Source: Actinomycetes bacterium
GTDB lineage: Bacteria; Actinomycetota; Acidimicrobiia; Acidimicrobiales; Palsa-688
Direction of reading: 5' to 3'
Length of the DNA: 38,156 bases
Assembly (NCBI GenBank): GCA_021811865.1
Contig: JAKAQB010000031.1
Span: 1-38,156 of the forward strand
Position 1 is the first letter of the stretch, and every line of letters starts with the position of its first letter. Below the pieces are notes generated by a model. The model did no database searches and was not told where the DNA came from. It saw only the letters and a program-made list of their open reading frames with translations. Positions 8,703-16,200 of the stretch are shown here, one piece after another. Made by a program: the position numbers and the translations under genes.

Positions 8703-9610
8703 CGGCGACCATGACGCATCTGGAGCGGCTCGAGGCCGACAGCATCCACATATTCCGGGAGGCGGTGGCCGAGAGCGAGCGCACGGTGATGCTCTACAGC
8801 ATCGGCAAGGACAGCTCGGTCATGCTACACCTGGCGCGCCACGCGTTCTGGCCGTCGCCACTGCCGTTCCCGCTGCTGCACGTCGACACGACCTGGAAGT
8901 TCCGCGACATGTACGCGATGCGCGACAAGGTGGCGGCTTCGCCGGACGTCGAGTTGATCGTGCACCAGAACCCGTACTGCGTCGAGAGAGGCATCAATCC
9001 GTTCGACCATGGATCGGCGATGCACACCGACCTCTGGAAGACCGAGGGCTTGAAGCAGGCGCTCGAGGAGGGACGGTTCGACCTGGCATTCGCCGGCGCC
9101 CGGCGTGACGAGGAGCGGTCACGGGCCAAAGAGCGCGTCTTCTCCTTCCGCAACGCCCAGCACCGGTGGGACCCCAAGGCGCAGCGACCGGAGCTCTGGC
9201 GGCTCTACAACGCCCGGGTGCGATCGGGGGAGAGCGTGCGCGTCTTCCCGATGTCCAACTGGACAGAGCTCGACATATGGCAGTACATCCTCCACGAGAG
9301 CATCGAAATCGTCCCGCTGTACTTTGCCGCGTCCCGACCGGTGGTCGAACGCGATGGGACGTTGATCATGGTCGACGACGAGCGCATGGCGTCGCGGTTG
9401 GCTCCGGGAGAAGAGCCGGAGCTGCGCAGCGTGCGGTTCCGGACGCTGGGCTGCTACCCGTTGACGGGGGCGGTGGGATCCACGGCCACCACCCTGCAGG
9501 GGATCCTCCGGGAGATGCTGGTCGCGACCACGTCGGAGCGGCAGGGGCGGGTCATCGACTTCGACAGCTCCGGGTCGATGGAGAGGAAGAAGCAGGAGGG
9601 TTATTTCTAG
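8699..9610 (+). CDS. cysD: Sulfate adenylyltransferase subunit 2 (CysD)
   Basis: 303 residues, the usual length for CysD. This is the catalytic PAPS-reductase-like, ATP-pyrophosphatase subunit that joins sulfate and ATP to give adenosine 5'-phosphosulfate. The PP-loop SIGKDSS is at residues 34-40, followed by the family stretches [38 protein letters not shown] and the C-terminal [16 protein letters not shown]. The protein ends in ERKKQEGYF, as is typical of CysD. The ATG overlaps the cysQ stop by 4 bases, and the TAG stop shares its last G with the GTG start of cysNC. CysD works as a complex with the GTPase CysN, here fused to CysC. The preceding cysQ supports co-regulation of PAPS synthesis and turnover. 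Confidence 0.97.
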   Translation: MTATMTHLERLEADSIHIFREAVAESERTVMLYSIGKDSSVMLHLARHAFWPSPLPFPLLHVDTTWKFRDMYAMRDKVAASPDVELIVHQNPYCVERGINPFDHGSAMHTDLWKTEGLKQALEEGRFDLAFAGARRDEERSRAKERVFSFRNAQHRWDPKAQRPELWRLYNARVRSGESVRVFPMSNWTELDIWQYILHESIEIVPLYFAASRPVVERDGTLIMVDDERMASRLAPGEEPELRSVRFRTLGCYPLTGAVGSTATTLQGILREMLVATTSERQGRVIDFDSSGSMERKKQEGYF

Positions 9611-11541
9611 TGGAGCCTCAGCCCGACCTGACAGCCACGGACATCGACGCCTACCTGGCGCAGCAGCAGTCCAAGGAACTGCTGCGTCTCATCACCTGTG
9701 GCAGCGTCGACGACGGCAAGTCCACGCTCATTGGCCGGCTCCTCTACGACTCCAAGCTCGTATACGAGGACCACCTCGCCGCCCTCGAGGTTGACTCCAA
9801 GCGTGACGGCACCCAAGGTGGGGAGCTCGACTTCGCCCTGCTCGTCGACGGGCTGCAGGCCGAACGGGAACAGGGCATCACCATCGACGTCGCCTACCGA
9901 TTCTTCTCCACGGAGAAGCGCAAGTTCGTCGTCGCCGACGCCCCCGGCCACGAGCAGTACACCCGCAACATGGTTACCGGCGCGTCGACGGCGTCGCTGG
10001 CGGTCATCCTCGCCGACGCCCGCAAGGGGGTGCTCACCCAGACACGGCGCCACTCCTACCTGGTGTCGCTTCTCGGCATCCGGCAGGTGGTGCTGGCGGT
10101 CAACAAGCTCGACCTCGTCGACTACTCGGAGGACGTATTCGGGCGGATCGAGGCCGACTATCGCTCCTTTGCGTTGCAGATCGGGCTCGCGGACGCAGAC
10201 ATCGTCTGCATCCCGATCTCCGCCCTCAGGGGAGACAACCTCATCGCCCGCTCCGACGAGACGCCCTGGTACCACGGGCCGGCGCTGCTCGAGTACCTGG
10301 AGGCTGTGCCCGTGGCTGGCGGGGTGCCGGCCGGCGGGGCGCCGGCCGGCGGGGCGTTCCGGATGCCGGTGCAGTGGGTCAACCGCCCGTCGCTGGACTT
10401 CCGGGGCTTCTCCGGTACGGTGGTCGGGGGCGCCGTGCAGGTGGGCGATCGGGTGCGGGTCGTGTGCGGCGGCAAGACGACGACGGTCTCGCGGATCGTC
10501 ACCATGGACGGTGACCTGCCGGTCGCCGGCATGGACGCCTCCGTGACCCTGGTTCTCGCCGACGAGATCGACGTGTCGCGAGGCGACGTGCTGGCTGCCG
10601 CGGACGCCCCGCCCGGGGTGGCCGACCAGTTCCAGGCTCACATCGTGTGGATGGCCGAGGACGAGATGCTTCCCGGCCGGCCCTACCTGCTCAAGTGCGG
10701 CACTCGCACTGTCAGCGCCACGCTCGCCGCGCCCCGCTTCGCCGTCAACGTCAACACCCTGGAGCACGTCGCCGCACGCACCCTCGAGCTCAACGAGATC
10801 GGGGTGTGCAACCTGGCGCTGTCGGTGCCCATCCCGTTCGACCCCTACGCCGAGAGCCGGGACATGGGCGGGTTCATCCTGATCGACCGCATGACCAACG
10901 ACACGGTGGCGGCCGGCATGATCGACTTCGCCCTCCGGCGCTCCTCCAACATCCACTGGCAGGCCCTCGAAGTAGGAAGGGAGGCCCACATCGCCCTGAA
11001 GGGCCACCGAGCGGGGGTCGTGTGGTTCACGGGGTTGTCCGGCGGGGGGAAGTCGACGATCGCCAACCTGCTGGAGAAGCGCCTGCACAGCATGGGCATC
11101 CACACGATGCTGCTCGACGGGGACAACGTGCGCCACGGGCTCAACCGGGACCTGGGCTTCACCGATGCCGACCGGGTCGAGAACATCCGCCGGGTCGCCG
11201 AGGTCGCCAGGCTGATGACCGACGCCGGCTTGGTGGTGCTCGTGTCGTTCATCTCACCTTTCCGTGCTGAGCGGGAGTTGGCGCGCTCACGGATCGAGCC
11301 GGGTGAGTTCATCGAGGTCTTCGTGGACACGCCGGTCGAGGTGGCCGAGGCGCGCGACCCCAAGGGCCTCTACAGGAAGGCACGGGCCGGCCAGCTACCC
11401 CACTTCACCGGGATCGACTCGCCCTACGAGCCGCCCGAGGCCCCGGAGGTCCGCGTCGACACCACGGTTGTGCTGCCGCAGGAGGCGGTGGAGCGCATCC
11501 TCGCCGCTCTAGCCGACCACGGGATCCTGCCGGTCGCATAG
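9610..11541 (+). CDS. cysNC: Bifunctional sulfate adenylyltransferase subunit 1 / APS kinase (CysNC)
   Basis: 643 residues joining CysN and CysC, as in NodQ and mycobacterial CysNC. The N-terminal GTPase has G1 GSVDDGKST (residues 31-39), the switch DAPGHEQY, and NKLD for guanine binding. Its GTP hydrolysis drives the CysD adenylyl transfer. EF-Tu-like beta domains follow. The C-terminal APS kinase has its own P-loop GLSGGGKST (around 475), [17 protein letters not shown], and the lid region [11 protein letters not shown], and it makes PAPS. The GTG start was taken because it overlaps the cysD stop by one base and gives a normal CysN N-terminus. A short low-complexity insert, [11 protein letters not shown], sits between the GTPase and beta domains and is encoded by a small direct repeat (about 10320-10352). 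No cysH or sulfate transporter is adjacent. Confidence 0.97.
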   Translation: MEPQPDLTATDIDAYLAQQQSKELLRLITCGSVDDGKSTLIGRLLYDSKLVYEDHLAALEVDSKRDGTQGGELDFALLVDGLQAEREQGITIDVAYRFFSTEKRKFVVADAPGHEQYTRNMVTGASTASLAVILADARKGVLTQTRRHSYLVSLLGIRQVVLAVNKLDLVDYSEDVFGRIEADYRSFALQIGLADADIVCIPISALRGDNLIARSDETPWYHGPALLEYLEAVPVAGGVPAGGAPAGGAFRMPVQWVNRPSLDFRGFSGTVVGGAVQVGDRVRVVCGGKTTTVSRIVTMDGDLPVAGMDASVTLVLADEIDVSRGDVLAAADAPPGVADQFQAHIVWMAEDEMLPGRPYLLKCGTRTVSATLAAPRFAVNVNTLEHVAARTLELNEIGVCNLALSVPIPFDPYAESRDMGGFILIDRMTNDTVAAGMIDFALRRSSNIHWQALEVGREAHIALKGHRAGVVWFTGLSGGGKSTIANLLEKRLHSMGIHTMLLDGDNVRHGLNRDLGFTDADRVENIRRVAEVARLMTDAGLVVLVSFISPFRAERELARSRIEPGEFIEVFVDTPVEVAEARDPKGLYRKARAGQLPHFTGIDSPYEPPEAPEVRVDTTVVLPQEAVERILAALADHGILPVA

Positions 11542-11560
11542 GCGCGGCCTGCCCGCCGGC

Positions 11561-11620
11561 GGGTGTTGTGGCGGGCCGGCGGGTGTTGTGGCGGGCCGGC
11601 GGGTGTTGTGGCGGGCCGGC
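11561..11620 (+). repeat. Three perfect 20-base tandem repeats after cysNC
   Basis: The unit gggtgttgtggcgggccggc occurs three times without change at 11561-11580, 11581-11600 and 11601-11620, with a partial copy just before (gcccgccggc, 11551-11560). Each copy contains the palindrome gccggc. It begins 20 bases after the cysNC stop codon. It could act as a 3' mRNA structure or simply reflect replication slippage. Confidence 0.95.
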
Positions 11621-11700
11621 CGGTCGTGCGCTCGCGGCCGGCCGGTCGGTCCGATGCAACCCCTCCCGCCACACAGAGTGGTCGGCGAGGGGGAGTAGCG

Positions 11701-11780
11701 GCGAAGTTTGGAAGCGGATGGGTGCTCAGCGACAATGCGCTTCCAAAGTTCGCCGGCGAACGGCAAGCGGATGGGCTCAG
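11701..11780. repeat. Composite inverted and direct repeat element
   Basis: An inverted repeat pairs 11701-11715 (gcgaagtttggaagc) with 11739-11753 (gcttccaaagttcgc), matching 14 of 15 bases across a 23-base loop. Overlapping it, aagcggatgggtgctcag (11712-11729) recurs as aagcggatgggctcag (11765-11780), differing only by two missing bases. It lies in the 425-base gap between cysNC and the small DNA-binding gene at 11967. That gap otherwise holds the 20-base tandem repeats and promoter-like sequence. It may be a terminator, a binding site, or a scar of an excised element. Confidence 0.6.
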
Positions 11781-11931
11781 AAACCACAGGTAGTGGTGCG
11801 ATACCCCCAGAGGCTTCACGATGGGCACTATGAGTGGTAGTGTCCCTACTTCATGAGCTGGCGGGCGACAGCGGGGGCGTCTGACGGCGAGGGCGTCTGA
11901 GGACGGCTTGGGGCTGGGGCTGAAACAACTG

Positions 11932-11960
11932 TTCACGCCGCCGCGGACTCTGCCGATCAT
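11932..11960 (+). promoter_or_regulatory. Candidate leaderless promoter of the small DNA-binding protein
   Basis: TTCACG (11932-11937), a 17-base spacer and GATCAT (11955-11960) are followed 6 bases later by the ATG at 11967, with no Shine-Dalgarno sequence between. A second similar arrangement, TTCACG at 11815-11820 and TAGTGT at 11838-11843 with a 17-base spacer, lies upstream. Confidence 0.4.
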
Positions 11961-11966
11961 GCGTGC

Positions 11967-12191
11967 ATGGCGCGACCGCGAGACCTGATCGGGCTGGAGG
12001 AGGCGGCGACACTGGCGTTGCGGGCCGGCCTCCCCGACGACCTGTTCGCCGACATGGCCGAGCGGGGCGTGGTGGACGTCTTCGACCGCGATGGGCGGCC
12101 TTGGGTCAGCCGGGAGGAGATCGAGCAGTGGTGCCGGGCGCACGGCCCGGCCAGCTTCCACGAGGGGCACCTTCGCATGGTGCGCACGTAG
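11967..12191 (+). CDS. Small putative DNA-binding protein, paralogue of the one at 19113
   Basis: 74 residues. The sequence reads like a compact helix-turn-helix or winged-helix protein of the excisionase/MerR type: an N-terminal LEEAATLAL helix, a turn, a second helix ending in RGVVD, a short wing (DRDGRPWVS) and a terminal helix REEIEQWCRAHG. It aligns end to end with the 72-residue protein at 19113-19331, sharing AA, AG, F, RGVVD, DG-P, R-E-E-WCR and G, with the same N-terminal length. The ATG has no Shine-Dalgarno sequence but sits 6 bases after a promoter-like -10. Binding DNA is an inference from the pattern. The family is not one I can name with certainty. Confidence 0.65.
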   Translation: MARPRDLIGLEEAATLALRAGLPDDLFADMAERGVVDVFDRDGRPWVSREEIEQWCRAHGPASFHEGHLRMVRT

Positions 12192-12290
12192 CCCGGCACC
12201 TGCACCCCGGCATCCCTACTGGGGAGGGCGTGGGGTCGGGATCGGCCGGCCAGCCGGCGCCCCGAGCGCATTGCCACCATCTGCGCGCTC

Positions 12291-12296
12291 TAAGGT
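12291..12296 (+). promoter_or_regulatory. Candidate -10 element of the DUF3048 lipoprotein gene
   Basis: TAAGGT lies 14 bases before the GTG start at 12311 and is identical to the -10 of the second rpoB promoter. A TTGCCA at 12271-12276 is too close (14 bases) for an ideal -35. It is a plausible but unproven start site giving a very short leader. Confidence 0.35.
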
Positions 12297-12310
12297 GCCA
12301 ACCTCTTCGG

Positions 12311-13396
12311 GTGTCACGGCTCCACCCACTGGGCGGCGGAAAGCTCGGGGCCGCGGTTGCAGGATTGACCTGCGCCGCCCTGCTTGCCGCCTGCGGCTCC
12401 CACCATTCGGCGCATACGTCGGCAGGCTCCACGCGGTCCCGAACCACTGCGACGACGCCGGGAACGTCGGCGACGACGACCGTCCACCACCGGGCCGCCT
12501 GCCCGCTCACCGACCTCCCGGCGCCCGGCGGCGTCGTGCCCCACCGTGCTGCCCTGGCCATCAAGATCGGCAACGACCCTGGAGCCTGGCCGCAGAGCGG
12601 GCTCGACCGGGCGGACATCGTCATCGAGGAACCGATCGAAGGGGCGATGACCCGGCTCATTGCCGTCTTCCAGTGCCAGCAGGCCGCCCCGGTCGGCCCG
12701 GTGCGCTCGACGCGGTGGACCGACGACCAGATCCTCCCGCAGTTCGGCCGGGCCGGGTTCGCGTACGCCGGCGGGGTGACCGTCGAGGAGCAGCTCGTCA
12801 CCGCCTCCCCGCTGGTCAACTTGAACTTCAACATCGTGCCGGGAGCCTTCTACCGGATCTCGTCGCGCTACGCCCCGGAGAACCTCTACACGTCGACGGC
12901 GGCGCTCTGGGCTGACATGGGATCGTCCCGGACGCCGCCCAAGCCGATCTTCCGGTACGGGGCACTCGTACCCGGCAGCCGGGCCGTGAGCCGGGCGACC
13001 GTTCAGTTCTCGAGCTTCTTCGGCGTGCAGTGGCAATGGAACCCGATCCGCCGGCTGTGGATCCGCTGGGTGAACGGCAGCATCGACCGGACGGCCGACG
13101 GCGTGCCGGAGAAGGCCGCCAACGTGGTGATCGAGGACGTCCACACCTTCCCTGGCGTCGTCGAGGACACCAACGGCGCCCAGGGGGTCAACAGCATCAC
13201 GATCGGCAGCGGTCCCCTCACCGTTCTCACGCGGGGCCGGGCGATCACCGGCACGTGGTCCCGGTCGTCGAACCTGCGGCCCGCCCGCCTTACCGCCGCC
13301 GACGGCCGCACGATCCGCCTCGCGCCCGGTGTGACCTGGATCGAGCTGCTCTCGGTGGGCGGCATGGTCACCGGGTCGTTGAGCCTGATCCCTTGA
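12311..13396 (+). CDS. DUF3048 (YerB-like) lipoprotein
   Basis: 361 residues. GTG 12311 was chosen because it gives a clean lipoprotein signal: basic start, hydrophobic segment and lipobox LLAAC with the lipidated Cys near residue 28. A Ser/Thr-rich linker follows, then two DUF3048 domains. The hallmark is the segment VIEEPIEGAMTRLIAVFQ with APVGPVRSTRW just after, and a C-terminal half rich in aromatic residues (FFGVQWQWN, IRWVNG). The molecular role of DUF3048 proteins is not established; they sit on the outer face of the membrane. The last codons lie inside a 14-base tandem repeat, which supplies the stop codon and the final residues LSLIP. The gene heads a run of four same-direction envelope genes. 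Confidence 0.88.
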   Translation: MSRLHPLGGGKLGAAVAGLTCAALLAACGSHHSAHTSAGSTRSRTTATTPGTSATTTVHHRAACPLTDLPAPGGVVPHRAALAIKIGNDPGAWPQSGLDRADIVIEEPIEGAMTRLIAVFQCQQAAPVGPVRSTRWTDDQILPQFGRAGFAYAGGVTVEEQLVTASPLVNLNFNIVPGAFYRISSRYAPENLYTSTAALWADMGSSRTPPKPIFRYGALVPGSRAVSRATVQFSSFFGVQWQWNPIRRLWIRWVNGSIDRTADGVPEKAANVVIEDVHTFPGVVEDTNGAQGVNSITIGSGPLTVLTRGRAITGTWSRSSNLRPARLTAADGRTIRLAPGVTWIELLSVGGMVTGSLSLIP

Positions 13397-13420
13397 GCCT
13401 GATCCCTTGAGCCTGATCCC
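13379..13420 (+). repeat. Three perfect 14-base tandem repeats across a stop codon
   Basis: The unit ttgagcctgatccc is present at 13379-13392, 13393-13406 and 13407-13420. The first copy encodes the end of the DUF3048 lipoprotein, and the second supplies its TGA stop at 13394-13396. Because 14 is not a multiple of 3, a change in copy number upstream of the stop would alter only what follows the coding end. Confidence 0.95.
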
Positions 13421-13466
13421 TCGAGCAGGGCCACCGGCGCGCGCTGATCGGTGACCCGGCCGCCCC

Positions 13467-13472
13467 TAGGCT
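13467..13472 (+). promoter_or_regulatory. Candidate leaderless -10 element of the methyltransferase gene
   Basis: TAGGCT ends 6 bases before the GTG at 13479, with a weak -35-like ctgatc at 13444-13449. There is no Shine-Dalgarno sequence. The spacing matches the genes at 1837 and 11967. Confidence 0.4.
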
Positions 13473-13478
13473 GGCCGG

Positions 13479-14435
13479 GTGCTCCGTCCGGCACTGCCGC
13501 TGCGGACCGTCGGGCTGGAGCTCGTCGGCGTCCTCCCCGACAGCATCCGTCAGCGGGTGCACGACACCCGCCGGCGGGTCGAGCTGGTACGCGACGAGGC
13601 CGACCTCGACCGGCGCCTCGCCCGGGCGGCCGAGCTGTTCGGGGAGAGCGACGACCGCGCGCGCGGGTATCTCGCGTCGTTCCGGATGGAAGCACCGCCG
13701 ATGCCTGCTGACCCCTTCTCGCCGGCGTATGCCGAGGCACAGTGGGACCTCTACCGGCGGGTGTCCCGCCGGGACGGCTACACGGTGACCCACGAGGAGA
13801 CGGATGTCGAGCTCTCCGTCCACACCCTGAGCCCCTACCCCTACAGCACCGGCTCGGCCCGTCAGGTGGCCGCCCAGCTCGCCGCTACCAGCTTCGTCCT
13901 GCGCCGGCTCGACCCCCGACCCGGGCAGCGGGTGGTCGAGTTCGGAGCCGGGTGGGGCAACCTGACGTTGCCGATCGCGATGCTCGGTGCCGAGGTCACC
14001 GCCGTCGAGGTGGGCCGCGGTCTGGCCGAGATACTCCGGCGCCGGGCAGCCGGCCTCACCACCCTCCGGGTCGTGGAGTCCGACATGCTGGGCTTCGAAC
14101 GTGAGGGCGAGCCGTACGACGTAGCCCTCTTCTTCGAGTCCTTCCACCACTGTGCCGACCACCTGGAGATGCTCTGCCGGCTGCGCCGCATCGTCACCAC
14201 CGGCGGCCGCCTGGCCTTCGCCGCCGAGCCGGTGGCCCGTCTCGCCTACCCGTGGGGCCTTCGGCTGGACGGCCTGTCACTGTGGTCCACCCGGGCTTAC
14301 GGATGGCTGGAGCTCGGGTTCGACACCGGCTACTTCGCCGAGGCACTGGCCCGCACCGGATGGGGCCGGGGTGCCCGGCACCGGAGTCGCTCCCTCGGCC
14401 CCCTCGCCGACGTGATCGTCGTGACCAACCTGTGA
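13479..14435 (+). CDS. Class I SAM-dependent methyltransferase
   Basis: 318 residues. The S-adenosylmethionine-binding motif I is VVEFGAGWGNLTLPIA (around residues 148-163), followed by an acidic motif II (VTAVEVG) and a motif IV-like PYDVALFFESFHHC. The N-terminal ~130 residues are a helical extension of unknown fold. No residue set points to a particular acceptor, so DNA, protein, lipid or sugar are all possible. The gene ends in a GTGA overlap with the dimethylformamidase-like exoprotein gene, so the two should be made together. That suggests methylation of an envelope molecule handled by its neighbours, which is inference. The GTG start sits 6 bases after a -10-like TAGGCT. Confidence 0.82.
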   Translation: MLRPALPLRTVGLELVGVLPDSIRQRVHDTRRRVELVRDEADLDRRLARAAELFGESDDRARGYLASFRMEAPPMPADPFSPAYAEAQWDLYRRVSRRDGYTVTHEETDVELSVHTLSPYPYSTGSARQVAAQLAATSFVLRRLDPRPGQRVVEFGAGWGNLTLPIAMLGAEVTAVEVGRGLAEILRRRAAGLTTLRVVESDMLGFEREGEPYDVALFFESFHHCADHLEMLCRLRRIVTTGGRLAFAAEPVARLAYPWGLRLDGLSLWSTRAYGWLELGFDTGYFAEALARTGWGRGARHRSRSLGPLADVIVVTNL

Positions 14436-16120
14436 CCCCCCCTCCCGGACGCCACCTCGCCGCCCGCCGCCGGCGCCGCGCCCGGCGTGCCCGACAGCTG
14501 CGGGCGCTTGGCCTCCTCGTCGCGGTCGTCGGGCTGGTGGTCGCGCTCGCTGTCGGCCTTGCCGGGGGGCTCGGCGGGGGCGGCGCCGGGCGGCGACACC
14601 CTGGCTCGTCGCCTGCCTCCGCCGGCCTGGGCCCGGGCGCCCACGTGGGCAAGCACGCCAAGGCGCCGGCCGCCGGCACGTCCGTGGGGCCGTACGGTGT
14701 CACCGCGGCGTGGGTGATCAAGGAGAACCAGAAGAAGGGCACCGGCGCGTGGCACCTCACCCGCCCGGCCAGCGGCGGGCAGATCGCCGGGTACTCGAAC
14801 ACCGTCAGCATCAATGAAGGGGGCGCCGTCGACCTGTACGTGTCGACGACGTCAGCGACCTACAGCGTCATCGCCTACCGGATGGGGTGGTACGGGGGGG
14901 CCGAGGGACGCCAGATCTGGGTGTCGGGCCCCGTGCCCGGGCGCGCCCAGCCCACCTGCCCGGTGCTCGCGCCCACCAACACCGTCGAATGCCACTGGAC
15001 CGACCCACTGCACGTGCAGACGACCGTCGCCGGCTGGCCGCAGGGCGACTATCTCTTCAAGCTCACTGCCGCCAGCGGCTACCAGTCCTACATCCCGCTC
15101 ACGATCCGCAACGACGCCAGCCACTCCGCCTACCTGATCCAAAACGACGTCACCACGTGGCAGGCCTACAACCTCTACGGCGGCTACGACCTCTACCAGG
15201 GGCCCGCCACCCCCGGGTCGTCCACCCTCGCCAACAGGTCGCGCATCGTCTCGTTCGACCGGCCCTACGCGTCCAACTACGGCGCCTCGGACTTCATCGG
15301 CCTCGAGTTGAAGCTCGTCGCCCTCGCCGAGAGCCGTGGTCTCGATGTCAGCTACACCACCGACGTCAACGTCAATGAACGCCCGAGCTTGCTGCTCAAC
15401 CATCAGGCGTTCGTCTCCCTCGGTCACGACGAGTACTGGTCGCGGACCCAGCGCAACGCCGTCGTGGCCGCACGCGCCCACGGCGTCAACCTGTTCTTCA
15501 TGGGCGCCAACGCCATCTACCGGCCCATCCGTTTCGAGTCGTCGCCGCTCGGGCCCGACCGCCTCGAGGTCGACTACAAGAACGCCCTGGAAGATCCCCT
15601 GTACGGCAAGAACAACAGCCTCGTCACGCCATGGGCGTGGCGGGACCCACCGCTCAACGACCCGGAGAGCACTATCCTCGGTGAGGAGTGGCAGTGCAAC
15701 CCGGTGCGGGCGAACATGGTCGTGACCGACCCGACAGCGTGGATCTGGGGTGGGCTCCACCTCGCCGCTGGCACCCAACTCCCCAACGTCGTCGGCCCCG
15801 AGTACGACCACTACTCGCCCAACCAGCCGAGCCCTCCCAACGTTCAGATCGTCGCCGCCTCCCCGGTCACCTGCAACGGCGTTCCCCACCAGGCCGACTT
15901 CACCTACTACACGTGGCATGGCAGCGGCGCTGGCGTCATCGACACCGGCACGATCGACTGGGTCGGTTTCCTCGCGCCGGTCTGCGACCGGACCTGCCCT
16001 GAGGTCAACAGGGTCGTGACCGACGCGACCCTCAACATCCTGCGGGTCTTCGGCGAGGCTCCCGCCGGCCGCAAGTACCCCTCGGTGTCCAACTACGCGA
16101 GCATCCCGCACGTGCCCTGA
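14432..16120 (+). CDS. Membrane-anchored N,N-dimethylformamidase large-subunit-like protein
   Basis: 562 residues. A very Arg-rich cytoplasmic N-terminus (residues 7-24) precedes one membrane helix (about 27-47), so the rest is probably outside the membrane. Residues ~85-560 match the C-terminal part of the N,N-dimethylformamidase beta subunit family, including the stretches YRMGWYGG, NLYGGYDLY, SLGHDEYWSRTQRNAVVAAR, TYYTWHGSGAGV and IDWVG. The true dimethylformamidase uses a mononuclear iron held by two Tyr and a Glu; I cannot confirm those ligands by eye, and the substrate here is open. Many actinobacterial genomes carry such exported homologues with no small subunit, and none is seen here. 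The GTG start overlaps the methyltransferase stop. Confidence 0.8.
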   Translation: MTPPPGRHLAARRRRRARRARQLRALGLLVAVVGLVVALAVGLAGGLGGGGAGRRHPGSSPASAGLGPGAHVGKHAKAPAAGTSVGPYGVTAAWVIKENQKKGTGAWHLTRPASGGQIAGYSNTVSINEGGAVDLYVSTTSATYSVIAYRMGWYGGAEGRQIWVSGPVPGRAQPTCPVLAPTNTVECHWTDPLHVQTTVAGWPQGDYLFKLTAASGYQSYIPLTIRNDASHSAYLIQNDVTTWQAYNLYGGYDLYQGPATPGSSTLANRSRIVSFDRPYASNYGASDFIGLELKLVALAESRGLDVSYTTDVNVNERPSLLLNHQAFVSLGHDEYWSRTQRNAVVAARAHGVNLFFMGANAIYRPIRFESSPLGPDRLEVDYKNALEDPLYGKNNSLVTPWAWRDPPLNDPESTILGEEWQCNPVRANMVVTDPTAWIWGGLHLAAGTQLPNVVGPEYDHYSPNQPSPPNVQIVAASPVTCNGVPHQADFTYYTWHGSGAGVIDTGTIDWVGFLAPVCDRTCPEVNRVVTDATLNILRVFGEAPAGRKYPSVSNYASIPHVP

Positions 16121-16163
16121 GACCGAGCTGATCCCACGTCGTCTCACGTTGGGCGCGTGCTAC

Positions 16164-16169
16164 TACGCT
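16164..16169 (+). promoter_or_regulatory. Candidate -10 element of the phosphodiester glycosidase gene
   Basis: TACGCT lies 31 bases before the GTG start at 16201, which also has a Shine-Dalgarno sequence (ggggaggg, 16191-16198). No convincing -35 is visible. Confidence 0.25.
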
Positions 16170-16200
16170 GTGGGCCGGAGACGGGCGGACGGGGAGGGCG

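Noticed and set aside
11542..11966. Insertion sequence remnant
   Set aside because: No transposase frame or terminal repeats with target duplication were seen. The repeats are reported only as repeats.
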